Translations under genes and position numbers: made by a program
The notes under the pieces: model-generated
Seen by the model: the letters and a program-made list of their open reading frames with translations, nothing else
What the model was told of the DNA's origin: nothing
Databases searched by the model: none
In this document: in pieces, positions 53,089 through 61,944 of the stretch
Layout: each line of letters starts with the position of its first letter
How positions within the stretch are numbered: the first letter of the stretch is position 1
Assembly: GCA_937858825.1 (NCBI GenBank)
Contig: CALMAI010000023.1
Location: forward strand, 51,690-115,689
Length of the DNA: 64,000 nucleotides
Reading direction: 5' to 3'
From: an uncultured Candidatus Peregrinibacteria bacterium
Lineage (GTDB): Bacteria; Patescibacteriota; Gracilibacteria; UBA1369

Positions 53089-53958
53089 ATGACGAAAATA
53101 ACCAAAGCCGTCCTTCCTGCCGCAGGATTCGGAACTCGATTTTTACCAGCCACAAAAGCAACGCCCAAAGAGATGCTGCCGATTGTGGATAAGCCAACCA
53201 TCCAATACCTGGTTGAAGAGGCAGTAGCATCCGGAATTCAAGAGATTATTGTTATCACCGGTAGCGGAAAAAGATCGATCGAAGACCACTTTGACCACGC
53301 TTTTGAATTAGAGGCCACCCTTCAAAAAAAGGGTAAAGATGACTTGCTCAAACAGGTCCGTGAACTGGAAAATATGGCCAAATTCGTCTATGTACGCCAG
53401 CCACAACCACGCGGAGATGGTGACGCAATTTTACGAGCCAAAGAGGTCATTGGGAACGAACCGTTTGCTGTTCTTTTCGGCGATGACATTGTGGACAACG
53501 AACAAAAGCCAGCACTCAAACAACTAATTGAACAGCATGAAAAAACCGGTTGCAGCGTGATCGCCCTGGAAAAAGTGCCGGACGAAGATGTTTCCAGCTA
53601 TGGCATTATTAAGGCAAAAGAGTCGGACGGGCGACTTCATGAAATCGAATCCATGGTGGAAAAACCTGCTCAAAAAGACGCTCCATCAAACCTTGGAATC
53701 ATTGGAAAGTACGTAGTGACCCCGGAAGTATTGCAAGCATTAGAGAGTGCCAGCAGTGGACACTCCGACGGAGAGATCCGTTTGATCGACGGATTCATTG
53801 CTGTCCAAAAATCACAAAAGGTATACGGATACGAGATAGAAGGCCAAAGATTTGATGCCGGAAACAAGCTCGGCATGCTCATGGCCAACATCCACTATGC
53901 CCTTAAAAGAGACGATTTAGGGCCAGAGTTGAAAGCTTACCTTAAGAGTCTTGATTAA
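53089..53958 (+). CDS. galU: UTP-glucose-1-phosphate uridylyltransferase
   Basis: 289 residues. AAGFGTRFLPATKATPKEMLPI at residues ~9-30, given here as its core FGTRFLPATKA; KPTIQYLVEEA, VLFGDDIVD (metal Asp), EKPAQKDAPSNLGIIGKYV and FDAGNKLGML. GalU makes UDP-glucose for surface glycans. It lies 32 bases after hsp20. UDP-glucose would feed the sugar transferase 3 kb downstream and the hexokinase pathway. Confidence 0.96.
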   Translation: MTKITKAVLPAAGFGTRFLPATKATPKEMLPIVDKPTIQYLVEEAVASGIQEIIVITGSGKRSIEDHFDHAFELEATLQKKGKDDLLKQVRELENMAKFVYVRQPQPRGDGDAILRAKEVIGNEPFAVLFGDDIVDNEQKPALKQLIEQHEKTGCSVIALEKVPDEDVSSYGIIKAKESDGRLHEIESMVEKPAQKDAPSNLGIIGKYVVTPEVLQALESASSGHSDGEIRLIDGFIAVQKSQKVYGYEIEGQRFDAGNKLGMLMANIHYALKRDDLGPELKAYLKSLD

Positions 53959-54006
53959 AAATTAAAAATCGGTTAGAATGGTTGGATACAAAAAACCAAA
54001 ACAAAA

Positions 54007-54624
54007 ATGTCCAATCACACAGAAACCGATACAAATTTGTTGATCCAGGAGGCCGACAAGAAAAAGATGGCCGGCCAACACTCTGAAGCAATTAAAATCT
54101 GTGAACAGATTTTGCATCAGGATCTTGGATGTACAGAAGCCTACGAAGAGATTGGAGACAACTACCTGAGCCTTCGACAGTACAATAAAGCTGAAAAGGC
54201 ACTCAAGCATGCTCTGCAGATTAATCCACAAAGTGCCAACGGAAACTACCTGCTTGGATTTGTGTACTCTGCCATTGGAGAATGGAAGAAGTCGATTGAA
54301 TGCCTTGAAAGAGCTGACGAAGCTGAACCAAATCATCCGGAAATTCTACGATGTCTTGGTTGGTCTATCTTCCACAAGGGTGAACGAAAGCGTGGTGTTA
54401 TCATTCTTGAACGCGCTCTCAACCTTGCCCCAAGCGATCCGCTTATTTTGAGTGACCTTGGAGTCTGCTATCTGAACGAAAAAAACTTTGAACGAGCATC
54501 AATCCTCTTTAAGAAAGTGCTCGACATTGAACCACACAACGAAAAGGCTAAAGAGTGCCTGAACGCCGTCCGGTTCTTCCAAAAGGAGTTCAAAAAATTC
54601 CGCGAAAAGAACAGTAAGGATTAA
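54007..54624 (+). CDS. Tetratricopeptide-repeat protein
   Basis: 205 residues. Four to five TPR units (EEIGDNYLSLRQYNKAEKALKHALQINPQS, shown here as YLSLRQYNKAEKALKH, then YLLGFVYSAIGEWKKSIECL, LGWSIFHKGERKRGVIILE, LGVCYLNEKNFERASILF). Soluble. A protein-interaction scaffold with no identified partner. The TAGAAT-like box and an A-rich leader (ACAAAAAACCAAAACAAAA) precede the ATG. Confidence 0.85.
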   Translation: MSNHTETDTNLLIQEADKKKMAGQHSEAIKICEQILHQDLGCTEAYEEIGDNYLSLRQYNKAEKALKHALQINPQSANGNYLLGFVYSAIGEWKKSIECLERADEAEPNHPEILRCLGWSIFHKGERKRGVIILERALNLAPSDPLILSDLGVCYLNEKNFERASILFKKVLDIEPHNEKAKECLNAVRFFQKEFKKFREKNSKD

Positions 54625-56117
54625 GCTCCTTTTTTCTGATCAAGAAACTCCCGATGCAAAGCCTGCACCGCTTTTTCCGCAAACCCTTTTGGAATCATGA
54701 AGGAAATCCGACGTTCAGCATGGGTTTGTGTTGTAGCACGAATGTTGATCCCTTCTTCAGCAAGAACACTGGTGATTCGTGAAAACACACCACGATTTTG
54801 CTTCAGCTCATCCCCAACTAAAACCAAATTTGCATCACCTTTATGCCACTCAATCGTGCAGGCATATCCTTTTCCATGGACCACCAAATTTTCCATGGCC
54901 CGATTAATCCTGCGAATTTTGGCGCGTAAAACTTTTTGATCAGCTTCATCACTTGGAAGATTCACGCTAAACCCAACAACAATCCCAGAAGAAAAAATAT
55001 CAGTCACGCTCACATCCTCTTGATCAAAAAGTCCAGTCATAGCATGAAGAAATCCAGGCTGATTGGCCATTTGCGGAATCTTATATGAAACAGCATCGAC
55101 ATTTCTATTAGCCATGACAACCTTAAAGGGGGCAGCCGTTTGTGGCCAAGATCGCCCAAACGTCGTCCCAACTCCCTTTGGACGATCAATATTCTTGAGC
55201 ACCAGCGGAATACCCATTTCCCATCCCAGTCGCAGCGCATCTATCTGCATGAGCTGCGACCCAGAACCCGCCATTTCAAACGCTTCATCGTACGAAACAT
55301 CCTCATGAACAATCGGGGTATTGATAGTTAAATCAAGCTGGCGAGGATCAGCACTCATAACCCCATCCACCTCTTTCCACATAACCGTTTTATCCACATA
55401 AAAACCCATGTGGTGACTCAACGCAGCAGTCACATCAACGGCTGTTGTATCACTATAACTTCGCCCAATATCCACCGTCATCCCACGCGGCGTCCCCTTA
55501 ATATGTCCTCCCAGAATGAGAACCTCTTCATCCCAACCGTGCATCACCTCTTTCAATTTCGTCGCGATCCCTTCCTGAATGCCTTCGTGCAGATCTTCCT
55601 TTGAAGTTCGACTCCCACCATTTGCATGAAACTCAACATCGTTCACCGCTTCAGCCATCACACGATTTTCCTGCAAGAACGCTTCTAAAACACCAATCAC
55701 AGAGCGCTCTCCAAAAGCGATCACCTTATCTCGAGCTTCATATGTAGCGGCTTGAGGTGCAAGCACATTTGAAACCCGCTTGTGCATGCGTAAAACGTTC
55801 TTTACGATTTGAATCTCCCGCAATACATGAGAATAAGCCATTTTTTTATGCTCCTCAGTCTTAAAAAACTCGTCGATCTTGCCTTTAATAATGTCCAAAG
55901 CTGGTTGAAAGGCACGATCAATGTCTGCTTCTTCGTAGTCCGTATCGTGGAGCTGGTCCAGCATGTCATAGAGCTTGTTCGTCACACCCTTAAAAGCCGA
56001 AACCACAAGGATTGGTGTCTCCCCTTCTTCGCGCAGGCTGCGAACCAAGTTCAGAACCTGGTCCAGCTTGCTCATATTGGCTCCGCCGATTTTGTTGACT
56101 GTGACTGACCGCTCCAT
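54621..56117 (-). CDS. lysC: Aspartate kinase
   Basis: 498 residues from the ATG at 56117; the open frame upstream to 56198 would run beyond the TGGTATACT promoter box and is not needed. N-terminus VNKIGGANM is the KFGGTSM-like phosphate motif; SAFKGVTNKL and GGHIKGTPRGMTVDIGRSYSDTTA follow. Two C-terminal ACT domains (FLHAMTGLFDQEDVSVTDIFSS and FSRITSVLAEEGINIRATTQ). It phosphorylates aspartate for lysine, threonine or peptidoglycan precursors. Single gene with no pathway neighbours. It shares a TTAA stop overlap with the TPR gene. Confidence 0.92.
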   Translation of the reverse strand: MERSVTVNKIGGANMSKLDQVLNLVRSLREEGETPILVVSAFKGVTNKLYDMLDQLHDTDYEEADIDRAFQPALDIIKGKIDEFFKTEEHKKMAYSHVLREIQIVKNVLRMHKRVSNVLAPQAATYEARDKVIAFGERSVIGVLEAFLQENRVMAEAVNDVEFHANGGSRTSKEDLHEGIQEGIATKLKEVMHGWDEEVLILGGHIKGTPRGMTVDIGRSYSDTTAVDVTAALSHHMGFYVDKTVMWKEVDGVMSADPRQLDLTINTPIVHEDVSYDEAFEMAGSGSQLMQIDALRLGWEMGIPLVLKNIDRPKGVGTTFGRSWPQTAAPFKVVMANRNVDAVSYKIPQMANQPGFLHAMTGLFDQEDVSVTDIFSSGIVVGFSVNLPSDEADQKVLRAKIRRINRAMENLVVHGKGYACTIEWHKGDANLVLVGDELKQNRGVFSRITSVLAEEGINIRATTQTHAERRISFMIPKGFAEKAVQALHREFLDQKKGA

Positions 56118-56139
56118 AATTTTAAAATTATTGGGGAGG

Positions 56140-56145
56140 AGTATA
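56140..56145 (-). promoter_or_regulatory. Extended -10 box of lysC
   Basis: On the minus strand TGGTATACT, 22 bases before the ATG at 56117. No obvious -35. Confidence 0.5.
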
Positions 56146-56172
56146 CCAACGGCAAAACAAAAAGCAAACCCC

Positions 56173-56201
56173 TTGCCAAATTCACTATTTTGCAGCAAAA
56201 T
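56173..56201 (+). promoter_or_regulatory. Promoter of RNase P RNA gene
   Basis: TTGCCA (56173-56178), 17-base spacer, CAAAAT (56196-56201). The expected start of transcription is at about 56208, exactly the first base of the P1 helix. Confidence 0.55.
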
Positions 56202-56207
56202 ACATGA

Positions 56208-56755
56208 GCTCTACGGGTGAGCGATCGCCCTTCTTCTGTTCTTTAAAAACCGAAATAGACCAGTTCCTGTCCCGAATTGATGAATTACAAGGAAGCAGAA
56301 ACTTTTTCGTCGGAGCCGTATCCAAAAATACGGCGACAAGAAAAATGTTTCGATAACGCAGTAATTCGCAATTCAGGGCAGGAAGAAGGGAGGAAAGTCC
56401 GAGCACTAGGAGGAAAGAATAACACCTAACAGATGTGGTCCTCATACCCAATAAGGTGAGGATACGGAAAGTGCCACAGAGACAATCCGAGCCGCGCCCA
56501 CATCCGCCCAGCGGAATATGGCGTGGCAAAAGGTGAAAAGCCCCGTAAGTCGCAAGACCGGGGCGTCACTCAACCCTTAGGGGAAGAGATGACGTGGTAA
56601 ACCCTATTCAGTGCAAGGTGGGATGGCAACAATGGACCAATGCGGTTCCTTCCCGCCCAAAGTTGCCCACCGCGCGAGGCAATGCGCGAGCATTGCCCAA
56701 GAGAGATGATCGCAATTCGCAAGGATACAGAACTCGGCTTATGATCCCGTAGAGC
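56208..56755 (+). ncRNA. rnpB: RNase P RNA (bacterial, class A-like) with very long P3 arm
   Basis: Conserved regions are present in order: GAGGAAAGTCC (56390-56400), ACAGAGACAATCC (56476-56488), AAAAGGTGAAAAG (~56528-56540), GGTAAACCC near 56597, and ACAGAACTCGGCTTAT (56727-56742). P1 is a perfect 10-bp pairing of GCTCTACGGG (56208-56217) with CCCGTAGAGC (56746-56755), which sets both ends. Between P2 and the first conserved region lies a P3 arm of about 160 bases, far larger than typical: CCCTTCTTC (56228-56236) pairs with GAAGAAGGG (56382-56390), then 13 of 14 pairs between 56266-56279 and 56369-56382, then a palindromic tip. RNase P matures tRNA 5' ends. Only 14 bases separate its end from the next gene. 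Confidence 0.93.
56282..56367 (+). repeat. Palindromic element forming the tip of the RNase P P3 arm
   Basis: GAATTAC (56282-56288) pairs with GTAATTC (56361-56367). Inside lie CAAGG (56288-56292), GAAAC/GTTTC, TTTTTC/GAAAAA and GCCGTAT/ATACGGC around a CCAAAA loop, then AACGCAG (56355-56361). The same order of CAAGG, hairpin with GTAT-YCAAAA-ATAC centre, and AACGCAG recurs at 63786-63905. The stem sequences differ, but both copies fold. Confidence 0.72.
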
Positions 56756-56769
56756 AAAAACAACAAACC

Positions 56770-58203
56770 ATGAAACTCTCAGAAATAATTCTTGGCTTGC
56801 TTAAAATCCCCACAGATTTCCTGATGGGTATTTTCGCGTTTCTAATCGCCTATCAACTCCGCACCAAGACCGACCTGATTCCAGGCATCCAACTTCCACT
56901 CGACCTCCATTCATTCCCTCCATTTAACGAATACCTTCAATTCAGCGCCATTGCCATTGCCGCGCTCGTAATGCTCCTTGCGCTCAACAAAGCCTACTCG
57001 CTCAAAACCACTCGCAGCCTCAACAAAGAGATTGGTCAGGTCTGGATTATCAGCGGAACCTGGTTCATGCTCATCATCGCCTACTTCTTTATTATCCGCG
57101 AATTTCCATTCTCACGTCTGGCCCTGGCATACAGCTGGATCATCACTGCCATTTTTGTCGCAGCCGGACGTTCTATCATCCGTTTTATAGAATATTTCCT
57201 CCTCCAGGCCGGCATTGGCAAACGCAAACTTCTCTTCATTGGGAACAATCACATCACCGATGTTCTTTATAAATCGATGAAGAAAAATCCAAAATACACC
57301 GTGGTTGGAATCCTTGGAAAACAGGAAGGATCACACAAAAACCTTGGAAACATTCAAGACCTGGGATCCATCATCAAAAAACATCACATTGAAGAGATCC
57401 TCCAAACCACATCAGACATCACCCATGCTCAAGCCGAAGATATCCTGGAATTCTGCCGGGAAAACCACGTGGGCTACCGCTTTGTGCCAGACCTGGTGGC
57501 CATGCACAAAACCAATATCGACATCGAAACCGAGAAAGGCTACCCAATCATCACCCTCAAACCAACACCTTTAGATGGATGGGGTCGCGTGCTCAAACGC
57601 ATCTTCGACCTGGCTGGGGCGCTTATTGGAATCGTGATCCTTTCGCCAATCATGATCTTTTCAGCCATTGCCATCCGCCTGGACAGCAAAGGAACAATCC
57701 TCTTTAAGTACCTGGATGATGGCGCCCGCGTCAAACGCGTTGGCCAAAAAGGAAAACTGTTCAATTTCTACAAATTCCGCACCATGAAACCCGGAACCCA
57801 CAATCTACGCTACAACGAACTCTCCGAAAACGATGTCCGCAAAGACCAGCCACTCGTCAAAATCAAGAACGATCCCCGCATCACCCGTGTCGGAAAATTC
57901 CTCCGCAAAACCAGCATCGACGAACTGCCACAACTCTTCAACGTCTTAAAAGGAGAGATGAGTCTGGTCGGCCCTCGTCCGCATCTGCCGGAAGAGGTGG
58001 ACAATTATAAGGACCACCACAAATTCGTCCTCACCATTAAACCTGGCATCACCGGTTTGGCCCAAATCTCCGGCCGTTCAGATCTGGAATTTGAAGAAGA
58101 GGTCCGCCTGGACAGCTACTACATTGAAAACTGGTCCCTGTGGATGGACATTAAAATCATCTTCAAAACCGTTGGTGTGCTTTTCAATGATTACCAGGAG
58201 TAG
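56770..58203 (+). CDS. Exopolysaccharide polyprenyl-phosphate sugar transferase
   Basis: 477 residues. Four N-terminal transmembrane helices, a CoA-binding-3/Rossmann-like middle domain ([19 protein letters not shown]), then a bacterial sugar transferase domain from ~275: [65 protein letters not shown] (shown in parts) and GLAQISGRS. It transfers a sugar phosphate from a nucleotide sugar to undecaprenyl phosphate, starting a surface polysaccharide. It sits 14 bases after rnpB, with a TATGAT-like box inside the ribozyme end. Confidence 0.92.
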   Translation: MKLSEIILGLLKIPTDFLMGIFAFLIAYQLRTKTDLIPGIQLPLDLHSFPPFNEYLQFSAIAIAALVMLLALNKAYSLKTTRSLNKEIGQVWIISGTWFMLIIAYFFIIREFPFSRLALAYSWIITAIFVAAGRSIIRFIEYFLLQAGIGKRKLLFIGNNHITDVLYKSMKKNPKYTVVGILGKQEGSHKNLGNIQDLGSIIKKHHIEEILQTTSDITHAQAEDILEFCRENHVGYRFVPDLVAMHKTNIDIETEKGYPIITLKPTPLDGWGRVLKRIFDLAGALIGIVILSPIMIFSAIAIRLDSKGTILFKYLDDGARVKRVGQKGKLFNFYKFRTMKPGTHNLRYNELSENDVRKDQPLVKIKNDPRITRVGKFLRKTSIDELPQLFNVLKGEMSLVGPRPHLPEEVDNYKDHHKFVLTIKPGITGLAQISGRSDLEFEEEVRLDSYYIENWSLWMDIKIIFKTVGVLFNDYQE

Positions 58204-58205
58204 CC

Positions 58206-58736
58206 TTACGTAATCCGCTCTCCCCCAACCTGCACCTTCAAGGTCGCTGATTTCACGTCCATGTTTTGCATAAACTGCAGGAGCAGTTCCCCATACTTCG
58301 CGTTAATACGGGTCACATTCGACGTATCGTTACGACTTTCATCGGTGATGGTCCAATAGTTTCGTTCAAGATCGATCTTCAAGGTCTCCACGGCAGTATC
58401 CGGAATATCCTTAAAACGAACACTCCAGGATCCAAAATCCTCTTCGGTATCCCAAATCTCTCCTCCAGCAACACGAGGCACCTCTTCCGGAAGCGTCAAA
58501 GGCCAGTTCCGGTCACTATCAAAAGAAACTCCAAGCGGACTGTTGGAATCACGCTCCAAACCACGACTATGCAGCTCCTCATTAATCTTGGGACTAATCA
58601 AAAATCCCCACACAATGCTCCCTCCAATGGCAAGAATCAAAATTCCAATCACAATGAACTTCACCTGTTGGGGTGAGCGCCCCTGCAGTCCTTTCTGAAT
58701 AAGTTTGGACATCTGATCCTCCATCATAAAAAGCAT
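58206..58736 (-). CDS. Hypothetical single-pass membrane protein
   Basis: Up to 176 residues; the ATGs at 58727, 58724 and 58712 are alternative starts. One N-terminal helix (FIVIGILILAIGGSIVWGFLI) is followed by a soluble domain with WDTEEDFGSWSVRFKDIPDTAVETLKIDL and YGELLLQFMQNMDVKSATLKV. No family recognised. It ends 2 bases from the convergent transferase gene and is divergent to secA. Confidence 0.62.
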   Translation of the reverse strand: MLFMMEDQMSKLIQKGLQGRSPQQVKFIVIGILILAIGGSIVWGFLISPKINEELHSRGLERDSNSPLGVSFDSDRNWPLTLPEEVPRVAGGEIWDTEEDFGSWSVRFKDIPDTAVETLKIDLERNYWTITDESRNDTSNVTRINAKYGELLLQFMQNMDVKSATLKVQVGGERIT

Positions 58737-58801
58737 ATGTTAAAAATATCGGAAACATCATACCATAAGCGATGAACCCTTTCTTTTCTCTAAAATTGCG
58801 G

Positions 58802-58807
58802 TACAAT
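58802..58807 (+). promoter_or_regulatory. Likely -10 box of secA
   Basis: GGTACAAT, 28 bases before the ATG at 58836, in the divergent region between secA and the hypothetical gene. No clear -35. Confidence 0.35.
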
Positions 58808-58835
58808 AATACTCACGTCAAATTGATTAATCACA

Positions 58836-61574
58836 ATGGTATATAAACTGATAAACAAGATCCTTGGGGATCCAAACGAAAAAGCGCTTAAACAGATCTG
58901 GCCAATTGTCGGACAAATTAACAACAAATTCGAAGAGTACGAAAAGAGCCTGACCGAAAGTGACATCCAACCAAAAACACAGGAGTTTAAAGACCGGATT
59001 GCCAATGGCGAATCGCTCGATGACCTTTTGCCGGAAGCATACGCGCTTTTAAAGTTTGCGTGTAAACATTTGAGCGGAAAAAAATGGGAGGTTCGCGGCA
59101 ATGAGCTCACATGGAACATGGTTCCGTTTGACGTTCAGCTGGTTGGAGGAATCATTCTTCACCAGGGAAAGATTGCCGAAATGAAAACGGGTGAAGGTAA
59201 AACCCTGGTTTCCACCATGCCGGTCTATTTGAACGCACTGGCGGGGAAAGGTGTGCACGTGGTAACCGTGAACGACTACCTGGCTGTTCGTGATGCTGAA
59301 TGGATGGGCGGGCTGTTCCGATATCTGGGACTCACCGTTGGAATCATTCAGCACGGACAAAGCCGTGAAGAGAAAAAAGAGGCATACGCTTGCGACATCA
59401 CCTACGGAACCAACAATGAATTTGGCTTCGACTACCTCCGCGACAACATGGCCAGAAATATGGATAACCTTGTCCAACGGGATCTCCACTTTGCCATTAT
59501 CGATGAGGTGGACTCCATTTTGATTGATGAAGCCCGAACACCATTGATTATTTCTGCGCCGGCCGAAGAGTCGACCAGCAAATACCTCCGATACTCACAA
59601 CTGGTTTCAAGTTTACAGGAAAACGATCACTACGTGATTGATGAAAAGATGAAAACCGCGACTCTGACCGAAGAAGGAATCGCAGAAATGGAACAAAAAC
59701 TGGGCATCGACAACATTTATACCGATGCCGGATTCATGGAAGTGCACCACCTGGAACAAGCTTTGAAAGCCAAAACCGTCTACATTCGTGACGTGGATTA
59801 CGTGGTGAAAGATGATGAAATTATCATTGTGGATGAGTTCACCGGACGTTTGATGGAAGGTCGCCGTTATTCAGACGGATTGCACCAGGCCATTGAAGCC
59901 AAGGAGAACGTGGAGATCAAACGGGAAAGCCGAACTCTGGCAACCATCACCTTCCAGAACTACTTCCGCATCTACAAAAAACTGGCAGGAATGACCGGTA
60001 CAGCTATGACCGAATCCGAAGAGTTCCTCACCATTTACGGACTCGACCCGATCGCCATTCCAACCAACAGACCCATCGCCCGTGACGACAAAGCCGACAT
60101 GGTGTTCAAGAACCAGAAAGGAAAATACATTGCCGTGGCGCGCCGCGTAAAAGAGGCCCACGAAAAAGGACAACCAGTTTTGATTGGTACCATCTCTATT
60201 GATAAGTCAGAGGTGATGAGTAAGATGCTCCAACTGGAAAAAGTTCCGCACAACGTTTTGAACGCCAAACAGCACGAACGCGAAGCGGAGATTGTAGCCA
60301 AAGCCGGCCAGTCCGGAGCCGTGACCATTGCCACCAACATGGCCGGTCGTGGTACGGATATTAAGCTGGGCGAAGGCGTGCAGGAGGCCGGCGGACTCCT
60401 GGTGATTGGAACCGAGCGCCATGAATCACGGCGTATTGATAACCAGCTTCGTGGACGTAGTGGACGTCAGGGAGATCCTGGAGAAAGTCAGTTCTTTGTG
60501 TCGATGGAAGACGATCTGATGCGACTTTTTGGCGCGGAAAAGATCCAGAACATGATGGAAAACATGAAAGTTCCAGACGACATGCCGATCCAAAACAAAC
60601 TGATCTCCAACACCATTGAAGGAGCACAGAAAAAAGTGGAAGGCCGCAACTTCGACATCCGAAAACACATTGTCCAGTACGACGATGTCATGAACAAACA
60701 CCGCGAAATCATGTACGCGCGGCGCAAGAAAATTCTTGAAGCCGAATCGATCAAAAACGATATCATCATCCTTATAGAAAAAGAGGTGGAAGCGATTGTT
60801 TTGGCACACTCCCCAGGACAGCAAGAAGACCAGGGCTGGGAGTACGACAAAATTGCCAGAGACACCAACGCTCTTCACGCCAGCGCCGACAACCCATTGC
60901 GCGCGGAAGACCTGCACGAACTGCCAAACCAGGAAGAGATTATCGACTCAATTAAAGACCATCTCTTTGCTGAATACAGTGGCAAAGAACAAATGCTCGC
61001 CGACGAAAAAACCATGCGCAGCATCGAAAAAAATGTGTACCTCAACGTGATCGACACCTTGTGGATGCAACACATAGACAACATGCAACACCTTCGTGAA
61101 AGCGTGGCGCTCAAAGGATACGGACAACGTGACCCGTTGATTGAGTACAAAGAGCAGGCCTACATTATGTTCGAACAACTCCTCTCATCAATCCAGCACA
61201 ACACCGTGACCACTCTCTTGAAAATCAACCTGGAACAGTCGCTGCCGGAACACCTGCTACGAACCAACGAACCACGCAACGTGGTCACCAACGACGAGCA
61301 AATCAGCAGCGTGACCGAAGGAGACAATCCAATTGCCACCGTTGCCAGTCCCCTTCTAAGCAACCAACGGCAAACCATCCGCCATGTACAACAACAGCAG
61401 GCTCAAAACCAGCAAACCTCGACCATTTTGGGAGCAACACAAGCTGGCCAGCCACGCGTCATTAAGGCCGATCAACCCGCAGAGCAACAAACCTCTGCCG
61501 ACAGAGTTGGCCGCAACGAGCCTTGCCCATGTGGCAGTGGTAAAAAGTACAAAAAGTGTCACGGTATGGCGTAG
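58836..61574 (+). CDS. secA: Preprotein translocase ATPase SecA
   Basis: 912 residues. Walker A MKTGEGKT at ~115-122, [32 protein letters not shown], and [11 protein letters not shown]. The C-terminal Gln-rich linker ends in the zinc-binding [19 protein letters not shown] motif that contacts SecB or ribosomes. SecA drives secretion through SecYEG, needed for the many exported proteins seen here. Confidence 0.98.
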   Translation: MVYKLINKILGDPNEKALKQIWPIVGQINNKFEEYEKSLTESDIQPKTQEFKDRIANGESLDDLLPEAYALLKFACKHLSGKKWEVRGNELTWNMVPFDVQLVGGIILHQGKIAEMKTGEGKTLVSTMPVYLNALAGKGVHVVTVNDYLAVRDAEWMGGLFRYLGLTVGIIQHGQSREEKKEAYACDITYGTNNEFGFDYLRDNMARNMDNLVQRDLHFAIIDEVDSILIDEARTPLIISAPAEESTSKYLRYSQLVSSLQENDHYVIDEKMKTATLTEEGIAEMEQKLGIDNIYTDAGFMEVHHLEQALKAKTVYIRDVDYVVKDDEIIIVDEFTGRLMEGRRYSDGLHQAIEAKENVEIKRESRTLATITFQNYFRIYKKLAGMTGTAMTESEEFLTIYGLDPIAIPTNRPIARDDKADMVFKNQKGKYIAVARRVKEAHEKGQPVLIGTISIDKSEVMSKMLQLEKVPHNVLNAKQHEREAEIVAKAGQSGAVTIATNMAGRGTDIKLGEGVQEAGGLLVIGTERHESRRIDNQLRGRSGRQGDPGESQFFVSMEDDLMRLFGAEKIQNMMENMKVPDDMPIQNKLISNTIEGAQKKVEGRNFDIRKHIVQYDDVMNKHREIMYARRKKILEAESIKNDIIILIEKEVEAIVLAHSPGQQEDQGWEYDKIARDTNALHASADNPLRAEDLHELPNQEEIIDSIKDHLFAEYSGKEQMLADEKTMRSIEKNVYLNVIDTLWMQHIDNMQHLRESVALKGYGQRDPLIEYKEQAYIMFEQLLSSIQHNTVTTLLKINLEQSLPEHLLRTNEPRNVVTNDEQISSVTEGDNPIATVASPLLSNQRQTIRHVQQQQAQNQQTSTILGATQAGQPRVIKADQPAEQQTSADRVGRNEPCPCGSGKKYKKCHGMA

Positions 61575-61584
61575 CCAAGTGTGG

Positions 61585-61590
61585 TAAAAT
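61585..61590 (+). promoter_or_regulatory. -10 box implying a near-leaderless transcript
   Basis: TGGTAAAAT ends 6 bases before the ATG at 61597, so transcription would begin at or next to the start codon. Confidence 0.35.
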
Positions 61591-61596
61591 CAAAGC

Positions 61597-61893
61597 ATGA
61601 AAATTGCACCACTCCAAAAATTCACCCGCCTCTTCGCCGGCTTCCTCGCCAGCGTGTTTGTAGTAGTGATTCTCCTTAAAATCTTCACCAGCTTTATCCT
61701 GGCCGCGCTTGGAGGACTCCTCATCAACGGCATTGCCTCATACCTGATCCTCCAAAAAAGCCGCACCAGCACCAACGGCGAAGCCCTCAAATACCTTGCC
61801 TACGGAGCCATGCTCGGCACCTTCCTCATCATCCTCGGCGCCCTGATCCTCTGGCTGATGGTCGAGTCTGCATTTAGCGGAATCGCGGATTAA
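61597..61893 (+). CDS. Small hypothetical membrane protein
   Basis: 98 residues with three predicted hydrophobic helices (VFVVVILLKIFTSFILAALGG, GIASYLILQ and MLGTFLIILGALILWLMV). A short basic N-terminus. No family recognised. Follows secA by 22 bases and may be cotranscribed or served by its own -10 box. Confidence 0.6.
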   Translation: MKIAPLQKFTRLFAGFLASVFVVVILLKIFTSFILAALGGLLINGIASYLILQKSRTSTNGEALKYLAYGAMLGTFLIILGALILWLMVESAFSGIAD

Positions 61894-61944
61894 GGGAGAG
61901 TGAAAAACAAAAATTAACTCAGTATCATTTTATTTTTGAAGAGC

